From Phormidium tenue FACHB-886 (GTDB lineage Bacteria > Cyanobacteriota > Cyanobacteriia > Elainellales > Elainellaceae), in assembly GCF_014764505.1 (NCBI RefSeq), contig NZ_JACXWX010000017.1, positions 61,342 through 125,341 of the forward strand: 64,000 nucleotides of DNA. Reading direction: 5' to 3'. Under the pieces are notes generated by a model. That model was not told where the DNA came from. It did not search any database and saw only the letters and a program-made list of their open reading frames with translations. How positions within the stretch are numbered: the stretch's first letter is position 1; each line of letters starts with the position of its first letter. Below are positions 54,646-63,434 of this stretch, in pieces. The position numbers and the translations under genes are program-made.

Positions 54646-54843
54646 TTAGACAAGGTGAGCTTCAGGTAGCACCATCAGTTTAGAAATTTGGACATGGGAC
54701 TGCTGCCGTCCTGTTAGAACTAACTGCATTCCAGCTTGATCCAGGACTCCTGCAATGGCTTCACTAATTCTGCTAGTTACTCTGGTGATGATCGCGACGC
54801 TGAAAACTAGCTTTGATGGAAGAATAGATTGACAGTCAGGCAA
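54646..54843 (-). pseudogene. Relic of a short-chain dehydrogenase N-terminus
   Basis: The frame reads KLVFSVAIITRVTSRISEAI then AGVLDQAGMQLVLTGRQQ. This matches the SDR opening xVAIITGATSGIGEAIAxxL...GMxLVLTGRR, but two of the three glycines of the NAD(P) motif TGxxxGIG are changed (to Arg, and Gly to Ser). The rest of the enzyme, including YxxxK, is missing. It is a decayed 5' fragment. Confidence 0.55.
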
Positions 54844-54844
54844 G

Positions 54845-54885
54845 TATCATCTAATTGTTTAGGAGTCCTAAACAATTAGATGATA
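54845..54885. repeat. Perfect 20-bp inverted repeat
   Basis: Arms 54845-54864 and 54866-54885 are perfect complements around a single base (core TTTAGGAGTCCTAAA). It separates the SDR relic from the transposase relic and may be a mobile-element boundary or a small palindromic repeat. Too AT-rich for a strong terminator. Confidence 0.6.
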
Positions 54886-55026
54886 GCATAGGTATTGCTG
54901 CTTTGCATGTCAATCCAAGAAACTCAAAGGAGGTAGTAAACTCACAACAATGGCACTGAACATTCAACCATTAGACTGCATTGGAAATAAGGTAGAGTAC
55001 AAAGCAGGAACATACGGGAACTTGCC

Positions 55027-55445
55027 ATGCTCTCCTCCAGCCAAGTTCAACATAAACCCCGCATTCTCAAAAGCCTAACGGGTCTTACTCCGACAGAGTT
55101 TGAGGCACTCCTGCCCAGTGTTGAGCAGACATGGCAAGACTATATCTAAGAGCAATTCATCGACCAAGCCCGCAACCGTCGCTCTGGAGGAGGACATCAA
55201 CCTCGCTTAACTCAAACTTGCGACAAGTTGCTGTTCATCTTGTTCTACTTGAGACCCTATCTCACCCAAGCAGTACAAGGGTTGCTCTTTGGTATGGGTC
55301 AACCCCAAGCCCACGGATGGGTGCAGCGGCTCACCCGGGTACTCAATCAAGCCTTGGGCTATGAGCAGCAATTACCTGAGCGTGATCCGCATCGACTCGA
55401 AGCGGTACTGAAGAATTGTCCAGTTCTAGAGTTCATCCTCTCCTA
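55027..55445 (+). pseudogene. Transposase relic with helix-turn-helix N-terminus
   Basis: One frame reads RILKSLTGLTPTEFEALLPS, meets TAA at 55147, then continues CDKLLFILFYLRPYLTQAVQ, GLLFGMGQPQAHGWVQRLTR and VLNQALGYEQQLPERDPHRL. This is the N-terminal half of IS5-group transposases with the HTH_Tnp_4-type start (LTGLxxxEFexLLp ... RKLFFILFYLKxYP). The DDE domain is absent; the sequence breaks near 55445, just before the stop of the convergent stress-protein gene. Confidence 0.65.
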
Positions 55446-55453
55446 CTTTAGAT

Positions 55454-55984
55454 TCAGGATGCATCATAGACACGCCACGTCCGAATCCCCCAATGTTTAA
55501 GGACAGGTTCAGCAAGCAGGATCTCATTTTCTACTGTCTCCATGATGATTAGATAATCTCCTTGGCTGAATCTGTCGTTATAATTTTTTGCCTGTTCTTT
55601 TGGCACCAGCCATCCTCGAAGCGCGCCGTATAAGCCACCAGCAGTTGCAGCAATTCCACTTCCAAGGAAAGTTGCTAAAAGGCTTTCTACCGCTAATGCC
55701 TGACCAATACCAGGAATGAGCAGGCTGGTGAGTCCCACGATTAGGGCGAGTGAACCTACTCCTATGCTTCCTGTAATCGCGCCTGTTTTTGCACCTTCTG
55801 CTCTTGTCATTGGAGGCTGCTGCGCACTTTGACTATCCAAACTATCGTCATCACCAGAAGATTTGGTAATCACTGAGAGCTTGTGTATAGGGAAACCCTT
55901 ATTTTTTAGCTCAGCTAGTGCCTGTTCTGCGTCTCGACGATTAGAGAATATGCCGATCGCACGTTTGAAATTATGAGAAGTCAT
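55454..55984 (-). CDS. General-stress-protein-like (YflT-type) membrane protein
   Basis: 176 residues. The N-terminus is the 17M/YflT-like fold: FKRAIGIFSNRRDAEQALAE then LKNKGFPIHKLSVITKSSG. The middle holds glycine-rich hydrophobic segments (TGSIGVGSLALIVGLTSLLI, SGIAATAGGLYGALRGWLVP) as in bacterial glycine-zipper proteins, and the C-terminus repeats a ferredoxin-like half (SQGDYLIIMETVENEI ... GIRTWRVYD). It is a common cyanobacterial stress protein. It follows the P-type ATPase gene on the same strand by 75 bases. Confidence 0.8.
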   Translation of the reverse strand: MTSHNFKRAIGIFSNRRDAEQALAELKNKGFPIHKLSVITKSSGDDDSLDSQSAQQPPMTRAEGAKTGAITGSIGVGSLALIVGLTSLLIPGIGQALAVESLLATFLGSGIAATAGGLYGALRGWLVPKEQAKNYNDRFSQGDYLIIMETVENEILLAEPVLKHWGIRTWRVYDAS

Positions 55985-56059
55985 GAGAAAAAATGAATAG
56001 TTAACGCTACAAACTTGGCCGGGTAAGCACGCTCAGAAGAGTGGCTTCGCTGAGGTCAT

Positions 56060-58774
56060 TTATTCCAGCGGAGCAACTCGCTTTAGCAACGCCGCTAACG
56101 CAATCATGGGTAGCCCAATGCCAAGGCAAGCTAAGCTTTGAGTCAGCGTTAATGCTTCAGTCGCGAATAGCTGGTTCATGAAGCTCCACTGGCTGAATAG
56201 GAACTGAAACAGTAGAACACTTGCAATGCCGATCGCTACAGGGTAACCGAATGGCTCATTTTTGCCGCGTAGCTTTGCAGCGATCGCCGGAACAAATCGG
56301 CTAATACTTAACAGGTAAAATGCTTCTGCTGCAACCAATGCTTGAATTGCCATTGTTCGTGCTAGGGCTTCGTTTCCGGTAGTTTGAATGATCCATTCAA
56401 AGGTTCCAAAGATCACGATCCAGTTAAACAATGAAACCGTTAAAATTCGTGTGATTAGCCTGCGCGACAACAGCGGTTCATTCGCAGGACGAGGTGGGTG
56501 TTGCATCGTGTCTGGCGAAGGTGGCTCAAACGCCAGCGGTAGACTCAAGGCAACGGAACTAACCATATTCAGCCAGAGAATTTGTATTGGTAAAATGGGC
56601 AGCGGCGTTGCTAGCATGACGGCGATCAAGATGGTCATAGATTCGCCACCGTTCACGGGTAGGATGAAGGCGATCGCCCGCAGTAGATTCTTATAAACGG
56701 TGCGTCCTTCCTCGACAGCTTCCTCGATCGAGGCAAAGTTGTCGTCTGTCAGAATCATATCTGCCGCTTCTTTGGTGACTTCGGTGCCCGTGATGCCCAT
56801 TGCTATCCCGATGTCGGCTTGCTTCAGGGCAGGCGCATCGTTGACGCCATCTCCGGTCATTGCCACAATTTCACCTTGGGATTGGAGGGCTTCTACAATC
56901 CGCAGTTTTTGCTCAGGTGCAACTCGCGCAAATACATTGCTTTGTGCAATGGCGTTGGCTAATCCTTGCTCATCGAGTTGGGCAAGTTCTTGACCTGTGA
57001 CAACAGGTGCATTCTTCTTTGAATTTAGACCCATCTGTTGGGCGATCGCGGCGGCTGTTTTGGCATGGTCGCCCGTGATCATCTTGACCTGAATCCCTGC
57101 AGATTTACAGGATTCAATGGCTTGAATCGCTTCGGGACGGGGCGGATCGATCATGCCTTGCAGCCCCAAAAATATTAAATCTTGCTCCAGATCAGCATGC
57201 TCGATCGAGCTTTGAGAATGAGGGACCGCTTTCCTGGCAAGTGCCAGAACCCGCAGCCCTTTTTTTGCCATGTTTTCTACAGTTTGCTCAATTTGCGTTG
57301 GGTTGAGAGCGATCGCCTGTCCATCCTCATTCAGCATTTGACGACATCGCTTGAGGATGGCTTCAGCCGAACCTTTGACATAAATCAACCGTTCTGGGCG
57401 GCTGCGATGCAGTGTTGCCATGTATTGAAATTGAGATTCAAACGGCAGGGTGTCGAGCCGAGGCAGCGCCTGCTCTAGCTTGTCTGTACTGAGTCCGGCT
57501 TTGTGGGCGGCAGCAATCAGGGCTCCTTCTGTGGGGCTACCGACCACCATCCAGTTTCCGTCCTGCACTTCTAGATGAGAGTCGTTGCACAACAGTCCGG
57601 CTTGCAGGCATTCATATAAGGCGGGTGCCTTTACCAGATCGATCGCATGTCCATTTAGGGAGATTTCTCCATCGGGTGCATAACCGCCACCGCTCACCCG
57701 ATACCGCTTTCCACCTGCATCAATTTCCTGAACCGTCATTTGATTCTGGGTCAGGGTTCCGGTTTTGTCGGAACAAATTACAGTGGTGCTGCCTAGTGTC
57801 TCGATCGCCGGTAGTTTACGAATGATGGCATGGTGCTTTGCCATTTGAGATACGCCGATCGCTAATGTCACCGTGAGAATGGCAGGCAACCCTTCGGGAA
57901 TCGCACTGACTGCCAGTGCAACCGCTGCTTTGAACACTTCAATCCAGGAAAAGCCTTGCGCAACGCCAACAGCAAAGGTGAAGGTCGCCAAGCCCAATAC
58001 AACGTACAGCAAAGTTTTGCTGAATTTGTCAATTTTACGAGTTAGAGGAGTTTCTATGGCTGTACTCTGCTGCATTAGTTGGGAGAGGTGTCCGGTTTCG
58101 GTCATCTCTCCAATGCCTACAACAACTCCACGCCCCTGCCCAAAGCTAACGAGGCTACCGGTGTACACCATGTTGGTGCGTTCTGCCAGCGGAGCATCTG
58201 CTTCTAGGGGCTGAAGGTTTTTTTCAACTGGAACTGATTCTCCTGTCAGGGCTGATTCGTCTACCTGTAAGTCGCGAATTTCAAGCAGCCGCAAATCCGC
58301 AGGTACTTTATCGCCAGAGGACAACAAGACGAGATCGCCGGGAACCAGTTCGCGGGATGAAACGACTTGCTTTTGACCGTTGCGGCGAATGGTGGCATCG
58401 GTTGTAACGGCTTCTGATAATGCGGCGATCGCATCCTCTGCCTTTGCCTCTTGCACAAAGCCAATAACGGCATTGAGCAGCGCCACCCCAAAAATCACGC
58501 CCGAATCAATCCACTCTTTCAGAAACGCTGTCACCAGTCCCGCAACCAGCAGAATGTAGAGCAACGGTTGATTGAACTGCTGAAGAAAACGTACCCAGGC
58601 GCTCTGTTTTTTCTGAGCCGTTAACTGATTCGGACCAAAGCGATCGTGTCGTTCTGCTGCTTCTGTAAAAGATAAACCCTGCTCAGGATCAGTCTTGAGC
58701 AAACGGACAACTTGTTCCTGAGAAAGGTGATGCCATTGCTGTTCTGTTGATTTGACGCTGTCCAGTACTACCAT
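56060..58774 (-). CDS. P-type cation ATPase (P2 type, Ca2+/Na+ pump-like)
   Basis: 904 residues from ATG 58774 with GGGAGAA upstream; ATG 58843 is an alternative. All landmarks are present: cation_ATPase_N (WHHLSQEQVVRLLKTDPEQG), actuator TGES (ALTGESVPVEKN), the membrane PEGL motif (AIPEGLPAILTVTLA), phosphorylation DKTGTLTQNQMT, MITGDHAKTAAAIA, and MTGDGVNDAPALKQADIGIA. Ten membrane helices are expected. PEGL and the C-terminal helix set place it with PacL/Na+-ATPase-like P2 pumps; the exact ion is not decidable. It is divergent from the rhodopsin gene across a 17-bp hairpin. Confidence 0.94.
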   Translation of the reverse strand: MVVLDSVKSTEQQWHHLSQEQVVRLLKTDPEQGLSFTEAAERHDRFGPNQLTAQKKQSAWVRFLQQFNQPLLYILLVAGLVTAFLKEWIDSGVIFGVALLNAVIGFVQEAKAEDAIAALSEAVTTDATIRRNGQKQVVSSRELVPGDLVLLSSGDKVPADLRLLEIRDLQVDESALTGESVPVEKNLQPLEADAPLAERTNMVYTGSLVSFGQGRGVVVGIGEMTETGHLSQLMQQSTAIETPLTRKIDKFSKTLLYVVLGLATFTFAVGVAQGFSWIEVFKAAVALAVSAIPEGLPAILTVTLAIGVSQMAKHHAIIRKLPAIETLGSTTVICSDKTGTLTQNQMTVQEIDAGGKRYRVSGGGYAPDGEISLNGHAIDLVKAPALYECLQAGLLCNDSHLEVQDGNWMVVGSPTEGALIAAAHKAGLSTDKLEQALPRLDTLPFESQFQYMATLHRSRPERLIYVKGSAEAILKRCRQMLNEDGQAIALNPTQIEQTVENMAKKGLRVLALARKAVPHSQSSIEHADLEQDLIFLGLQGMIDPPRPEAIQAIESCKSAGIQVKMITGDHAKTAAAIAQQMGLNSKKNAPVVTGQELAQLDEQGLANAIAQSNVFARVAPEQKLRIVEALQSQGEIVAMTGDGVNDAPALKQADIGIAMGITGTEVTKEAADMILTDDNFASIEEAVEEGRTVYKNLLRAIAFILPVNGGESMTILIAVMLATPLPILPIQILWLNMVSSVALSLPLAFEPPSPDTMQHPPRPANEPLLSRRLITRILTVSLFNWIVIFGTFEWIIQTTGNEALARTMAIQALVAAEAFYLLSISRFVPAIAAKLRGKNEPFGYPVAIGIASVLLFQFLFSQWSFMNQLFATEALTLTQSLACLGIGLPMIALAALLKRVAPLE

Positions 58775-58867
58775 CTCATTTTCTCCCGACTCCATATCAT
58801 CTGGAGCGGCAGGGCTGCCGTAGGCCAGCCTTGCCCACCTCATTACTCTCTAGCGTCCTTTATGAAA

Positions 58868-58915
58868 GTGATCTAAAAGTGAGCGCCAAATTTCTACTGC
58901 TCACTTTTAGATCAC
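58868..58915. repeat. 17-bp inverted repeat between divergent genes
   Basis: Arms 58868-58884 and 58899-58915 are perfect complements with a 14-base spacer. Unlike the terminators, it lies between two divergent starts, 38 bases before the rhodopsin ATG. A dyad there is more likely an operator or mRNA leader structure than a terminator. Confidence 0.6.
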
Positions 58916-58953
58916 ATTTGTAATGTAAGACTAGAGAGAAACAGAGGTAGCTT

Positions 58954-59676
58954 ATGGATCTGCAAGCTCTATTTCATTGGGTGTATGTGATTGCAATGGC
59001 GATCGGCGCACTATATTTCATTTCGCTGGGCACCAATCCACGTGGTGTTCCCAAACATGAGTATTTAATTGCCACTTTTATTCCCATCTGGTCAGGTTTG
59101 GCTTACATGGCAATGGCACTCGGTCAAGGAAAGCTTGAAATTGCAGGTCAAATCACTCACTACGCTCGCTATATCGACTGGATTGTCACAACTCCTTTAC
59201 TCCTGCTATCACTGTCCTCAACCGCAATGTATTTTGTTGCCAAAGATTGGACATTAATTGCTTCACTCATGGGAACTCAGGCGATCGTTGTGATATCAGG
59301 ACTGATCGCTGACCTGTCCACAAGCGATGAAACTAGATTTCTCTGGTACACCTGTGGCGTTGTGGCGTTCCTAGTTGTCCTCTGGGGAATTTGGGTGCCT
59401 TTGCGGACTAAAACTCGTGGGCAAGGTGTAGAGCTATCTGGGCTTTATGACAAACTTCTGATCTACTTTACAGTGCTGTGGATTAGCTACCCGATCGCCT
59501 GGTTAATTGGTCCTTCTGGCTTGGGTTGGGTCAACCAGACGATTGAGACGTTATTGTTTTGTGTGCTGCCCTTTTTCTCCAAAGTTGGTTTTAGCTATCT
59601 AGATTTGAATGGTTTACGTCGCTTAAATCGGCTCAAAAACAATGTAAATACTGCAGGTCACCGTGCAGTTCATTAA
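58954..59676 (+). CDS. Anabaena sensory rhodopsin-like microbial rhodopsin
   Basis: 240 residues, seven membrane helices. Helix C reads YARYIDWIVTTPLLLLSLSS: Arg72, Asp75 as counter-ion, Thr79 and Ser86 where bacteriorhodopsin has the proton donor Asp96. Helix G reads VLPFFSKVGFSYLDL: Lys210 binds retinal, and Pro206 replaces the Asp212 of proton pumps. All these positions have the same residue numbers as in Anabaena sensory rhodopsin, a photochromic sensor. A soluble transducer gene (ASRT) follows ASR in Anabaena but not here. The C-terminal tail beyond LNGLRRLNRL is short and basic. Retinal could come from the carotenoid oxygenase at 1590. Confidence 0.96.
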   Translation: MDLQALFHWVYVIAMAIGALYFISLGTNPRGVPKHEYLIATFIPIWSGLAYMAMALGQGKLEIAGQITHYARYIDWIVTTPLLLLSLSSTAMYFVAKDWTLIASLMGTQAIVVISGLIADLSTSDETRFLWYTCGVVAFLVVLWGIWVPLRTKTRGQGVELSGLYDKLLIYFTVLWISYPIAWLIGPSGLGWVNQTIETLLFCVLPFFSKVGFSYLDLNGLRRLNRLKNNVNTAGHRAVH

Positions 59677-59686
59677 CACAGTAACC

Positions 59687-60088
59687 TCATTCAACAATTT
59701 CATAGCGAACGAGTTGCCGCACATCTTGACGAGATAGCTGAAGTTCTTGCGCGATCGCCGTCTCGATTTGATTGGTGTCGGTCATCGGCAATTCTAATTC
59801 CAATCGCTTCAAGATAGATTCCGTTGTTTCTACCTCAACCTGCGTAACTCCCTGCTGTCGATTGATGATTGCATTGATCAGCAAAATGTTGATGGAGACA
59901 GTCGCCTGAAGCTGAGTGTCTGCCTGAAGTTTTGTTTCGGTTTGTTGGGGTTGCCGCAGCTCTTGAGCCATCAAAATATTGGTGCCAAACCAAAAGGCGA
60001 TCGCCACAAACGGCAGCGGCAACCAGAACTCTGCCCCTGATGCTCGCAGCCAATGTTTTATTGCACGCCACCCACTACTATTTCTCAT
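59687..60088 (-). CDS. Single-span membrane protein of unknown function
   Basis: 133 residues. One membrane segment near the N-terminus (FWLPLPFVAIAFWFGTNILM) and a helical, acidic cytoplasmic or periplasmic part with heptad-like spacing (VETTESILKRLELELPM, IETAIAQELQLSRQDVRQLV). It resembles no ASRT transducer. It converges on the rhodopsin gene, 10 bases from stop to stop. Family unknown. Confidence 0.65.
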   Translation of the reverse strand: MRNSSGWRAIKHWLRASGAEFWLPLPFVAIAFWFGTNILMAQELRQPQQTETKLQADTQLQATVSINILLINAIINRQQGVTQVEVETTESILKRLELELPMTDTNQIETAIAQELQLSRQDVRQLVRYEIVE

Positions 60089-60218
60089 CAGCTTCTATGT
60101 TCCACTGTCTGCACTCTAACAGCCTAATCTGCCTCAAGATCTGGCTCAAAGGGGATGTATACATAACACTAAATGCCTATTCTCAATCTTGCAAGCCGCA
60201 AAGGGGAGCAGCAAAGGA

Positions 60219-60905
60219 ATGAGAGTTTTGCTGGTGGAAGATGACCCAAAACAACTAATGCCGCTGCAAATGGTGCTCTCTCAGGCAGGACACAGCGTCG
60301 ATGGCGTCAAAGATGGAGAAACTGCTCAGTGGCTTTTATCCGAAAAAGAATATGATCTGCTGATTCTAGACTAGATGTTACCGCGTGTCAGCGGTGTAGC
60401 CCTCTGTCGGCAATATCGAGCAGCCGGAAAAACGGCTCCAGTTTTGATGATCACGGCAAGAGACACCACGCCTGAGAAAGTAACTGGATTAGATGCAGGT
60501 GCAGACGACTACCTGGTGAAACCGATCGACCTGGTGGAGTTCATGGCACGAGTCCGAGCCTTAAGACGGCGATCGCCCCTTTGGCAAGGAGATACCCTGA
60601 GTCTTGAGGATCTCCATCTCCATCTTGATACCCTGACTGTTGAACGGCGAGGTGCAACTGTTGCTCTCTCTAGTCGCGAGTTCCAACTGTTGGAGTACTT
60701 CATGCGTCACCCTCGACAAGTGTTAACTCGCAACCAGATCGAGCAGGCAGTATGGGAGTGGGGCACCGAACCCGAAAGCAATGCAATCACTGTCCTGGTT
60801 CGCAAACTCCGTCAACGCTTGCAGGCTGTAGGAGCGGCTGATTGGGTTGAGAGCATTTATGGCATGGGCTATCGCTTAACTCCTCCTGAAACGCATGAAT
60901 CTTGA
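60219..60905 (+). pseudogene. OmpR/PhoB-type response regulator with an in-frame TAG
   Basis: Reading through a single TAG at 60372-60374 gives a complete 228-residue regulator. The receiver reads MRVLLVEDDPKQLMPLQMVL, then YDLLILD, TAG, MLPRVSG; the Asp before the stop is the phospho-acceptor. After it come PVLMITARDTTPEKVTGLD and DDYLVKPIDLVEFMARV, then a winged helix with SSREFQLLEYFMRHPRQVLT. Relatives have Trp (TGG) at the stop position (ILDWMLPxxSG), so one base change explains it. The partner kinase starts 9 bases downstream. It may be a nonsense allele, a sequencing error, or readthrough. Confidence 0.85.
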
Positions 60906-60914
60906 AGAAAAGAC

Positions 60915-62192
60915 GTGTTTAACCGAAGTCGTCGCAACCTGGCTCGTTGGTTCACCCTTTCAATGGGAAGCATTCTGGTGCTGTTTGCTGGGGTGATTTA
61001 TCAGATCGAGGTCAAGGACAAACTGGAAGCGATCGATCGCTTACTTTATGACAAAACCAGAGTGATGGCTGCCAGTGTGCATTATGAAGTTCGCCAGGAT
61101 CAAAGCCAGGTCGATCTGAGCTATGTTCCGTTGTTAGGCAGTGGCTCACATCCGCTTGCAGAAGATTTGATTTATGTACGCTGGTATAACGCTCAAGGGC
61201 AGCTCGTTCGCTTTTTTGGAGCATCTCCCCCAAACCAGCTCAATATGCCCCCAGGTTATCTCACGCTTCGATCAACCGATCCACTGTTGGAAGAAGTTTG
61301 GCTCCGTCAAGCGACATTACCGGTTGAAGGCAGAACTGGAACCTTGGGGTATCTTCAGGTCGCGACTCCCCTTACGGAGACTCAACAGGAACTTCAGCAG
61401 CTTCAGATGGCGCTAGCCCTAGCAGTCCCGATCGCACTCGGACTCATTGCCCTCACAGGTTGGGTTCTTAGCGGTTTCGCCATGCAACCCATTCGGCAAG
61501 CCTATCAACAGCTTCAACGGTTCACAGCCGATGCTTCTCATGAGTTGCGATCGCCTATCTCTGCAATTCTGACCAACGCTCAACTGGGATTACTCACTGC
61601 CACCCATGATTCGCGCTATTCCCCTCCTTTAGAAAACATCGTGGATAGCGCGAAATCAATGGGAACTCTCGTCAATAATTTGTTATTGCTCGCTCGTCAT
61701 CAGGGACAGCTTGCCCCAGAATCACTCAAATTAATCAACCTTAACGATTTGCTTAAAAGTTTGGTGACTCAGTTTGCAACCTTAGCAGAACAGCAATCTA
61801 TCAACCTGACCTACGAGCAGCCTGAGCAATTGATCGAACTGTGGGCTGATCCTGATTTGCTACGACAGGCGATCGAAAATTTGCTCAACAATGCCTGCAA
61901 ATATACCCCTGCTGGTGGCACAATCCTGGTGCGCTTGATGCCTCACCTCGGTTGGGCAGTGATTCAGGTAATCGACACAGGCATCGGCATTCCAGAAACC
62001 GACCTACCCTATATCTTCGATCGCTTCTACCGGGTAGACACTCAGCGTTCTCACGATAGCGGCGGCTTTGGGCTCGGGTTGGCGATCGCCCAGCAAATTG
62101 TCCAAGCCCATCGCGGGCATCTTCATGTCACAAGTGAAGTAAGTAAAGGCTCAAAGTTTCAGATTGAACTGCCCCTCAAGCCCTATTCATGA
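60915..62192 (+). CDS. Sensor histidine kinase, partner of the preceding regulator
   Basis: 425 residues from GTG 60915. Two membrane segments (FTLSMGSILVLFAGVIYQI, LALAVPIALGLIALTGWVLSG) bound a 140-residue sensor domain. HisKA holds FTADASHELRSPISAIL. HATPase_c shows ENLLNNACKYTPAGG, DTGIGIPETDLPYIFDRFYR and GGFGLGLAIAQQIV. This layout fits the RppB/NrsS-like kinases of cyanobacteria, which pair with an OmpR-type regulator encoded just upstream, as here. The signal is unknown. If the regulator is truly interrupted, this kinase is orphaned. Confidence 0.93.
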   Translation: MFNRSRRNLARWFTLSMGSILVLFAGVIYQIEVKDKLEAIDRLLYDKTRVMAASVHYEVRQDQSQVDLSYVPLLGSGSHPLAEDLIYVRWYNAQGQLVRFFGASPPNQLNMPPGYLTLRSTDPLLEEVWLRQATLPVEGRTGTLGYLQVATPLTETQQELQQLQMALALAVPIALGLIALTGWVLSGFAMQPIRQAYQQLQRFTADASHELRSPISAILTNAQLGLLTATHDSRYSPPLENIVDSAKSMGTLVNNLLLLARHQGQLAPESLKLINLNDLLKSLVTQFATLAEQQSINLTYEQPEQLIELWADPDLLRQAIENLLNNACKYTPAGGTILVRLMPHLGWAVIQVIDTGIGIPETDLPYIFDRFYRVDTQRSHDSGGFGLGLAIAQQIVQAHRGHLHVTSEVSKGSKFQIELPLKPYS

Positions 62193-62208
62193 GCATGAAG
62201 TCGAGTCG

Positions 62209-62514
62209 ATGATGCATTTTGAGCAAGGGCAGGTGGAAGTGCTGAAGCTGCCTGTTCCAGGCAGTTGCTATGTAGCAGGTCGCACCGTTGCCCAAATTGC
62301 TCAAGACCCACGTTTTCCAAGCAGTTCACTGATCATTGGCTATCAATGTCATGCCTGCGCCAACTTAGAGATTCCGAATGGTAGTACTGTGCTTGAAGCG
62401 GGTTCGACTATTCTTGTTGTCACCCGTCCAGAGCTAGTCCATCAGATCATTGATTACCTTGGCATTCAGGCTAATCATCTTCCAACGATAGAAGTTTCTC
62501 ATCCAAATCTTTAA
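62209..62514 (+). pseudogene. TrkA-C domain fragment of a K+ uptake or channel regulator
   Basis: About 101 residues from ATG 62209. The text PGSCYVAGRTVAQIAQDPRF and LEIPNGSTVLEAGSTILVVT, then LVHQIIDYLG, is a TrkA-C (RCK-C) domain, which binds a small ligand such as a nucleotide in K+ transport proteins. The preceding NAD-binding TrkA-N domain is missing; the frame instead overlaps the end of the kinase gene. It is therefore either a lone TrkA-C protein or, more likely, the 3' remnant of a larger gene. It overlaps the convergent antiporter relic by 44 bases. Confidence 0.65.
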
Positions 62515-63434
62515 CGTAGGGCTGCACCAGATCCTCTGGAACAATGCGCTTGCGGAGCGCATCGCGGACGGCTCCCTTTTCTGCAAGAAACAATCGCCGC
62601 CAAATTGCATCTAGCCCACTGCGATTGGCTCTGCCAAGCTCTGAAGGATCGTCCCCTAGCTGACCTGCCCAATGCTGATTATGAAAATCGCGCAGCACCC
62701 GTTCGGACTCTGCCACTTGCGCCTGATAGGATGCCCAGAGTTCCTCGTAAACTGCCTTTGGCATTACACCCGATCTCAGCAGATTGTCTAGCTCCTCTTG
62801 GGTAGCCTTAGACGCAATCAATTGAATCTGCTAATTGTCCGACTGCCTGCATTGTCTCAGAAGCACGACTGATATTGAGCCGTTTGATCAACCAAGGTAG
62901 GGCTAACCCTTGAATCACCAGGGAAAATAAAACGGAACTAAACACTAGCTCAATAATCAGATCCCGCCCTGTTAAAGTTAGAGGAATGGCAATAGCCAAT
63001 GCCATCGAGAGCGATCCCTTAATATTGCCTAAAAACAAAACATGCTGCCAGCGTGGGGGAATGGGGCGATCGAACCAGCGCAGCCCTGCTAATAATGGAT
63101 AGACTGAAAGAATCCGTCCCAGTTGATACGTCAGAATGACAAATAGGAGCAATGGCAAGATTCTCCATAGCGTCAGCGGGTTGATCTCAATGCCAATCAA
63201 TAAAAAAATAAATGTATCGACTCCGAAACCTGCGTACTCCAGCCCAAATTTCACTAGAGCCGCAATGATTGCTGAAGACAGAATTGAACCGGAACCTGCC
63301 AGTAGCGCGATCGGCTTAAAGGTGCTGCGAAGACGGCTAATATCAATATTAATCGCCGCTTCAAAAATCAGAATGGGTAGAAAAAGATTGAGAACGAGAG
63401 ATGGGTCTAACCCAATTCGACGCGACAGAACCCC
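62471..63434 (-). pseudogene. Na+/H+ antiporter (CPA1/NhaP type), truncated and frameshifted
   Basis: From the right, the frame reads RRIGLDPSLVLNLFLPILIF and EAAINIDISRLRSTFKPIAL, then FGVDTFIFLLIGIEINPLTL and LGNIKGSLSMALAIAIPLTL. It meets a stop after LADSIDCV near 62811. The C-terminal cytoplasmic part continues in another frame as IASKATQEELDNLLRSGVMP to 62471. Together these make the back two thirds of a CPA1 antiporter. The first helices are lost where an IS6-type relic begins (63435), and one indel near 62815-62830 splits the rest. Confidence 0.75.

Noticed and set aside
55131..55500. Two overlapping plus-strand frames as separate genes
   Set aside because: They are pieces of one transposase relic split by TAA at 55147.
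63422..63432. GCGACAGAACC at the antiporter / IS6 relic junction, identical to the tip of repeat copy B
   Set aside because: The surrounding bases do not match the repeat, the orientation would put the element on the wrong side, and the antiporter reading frame runs naturally through it. Possibly microhomology, but not called an IS end.
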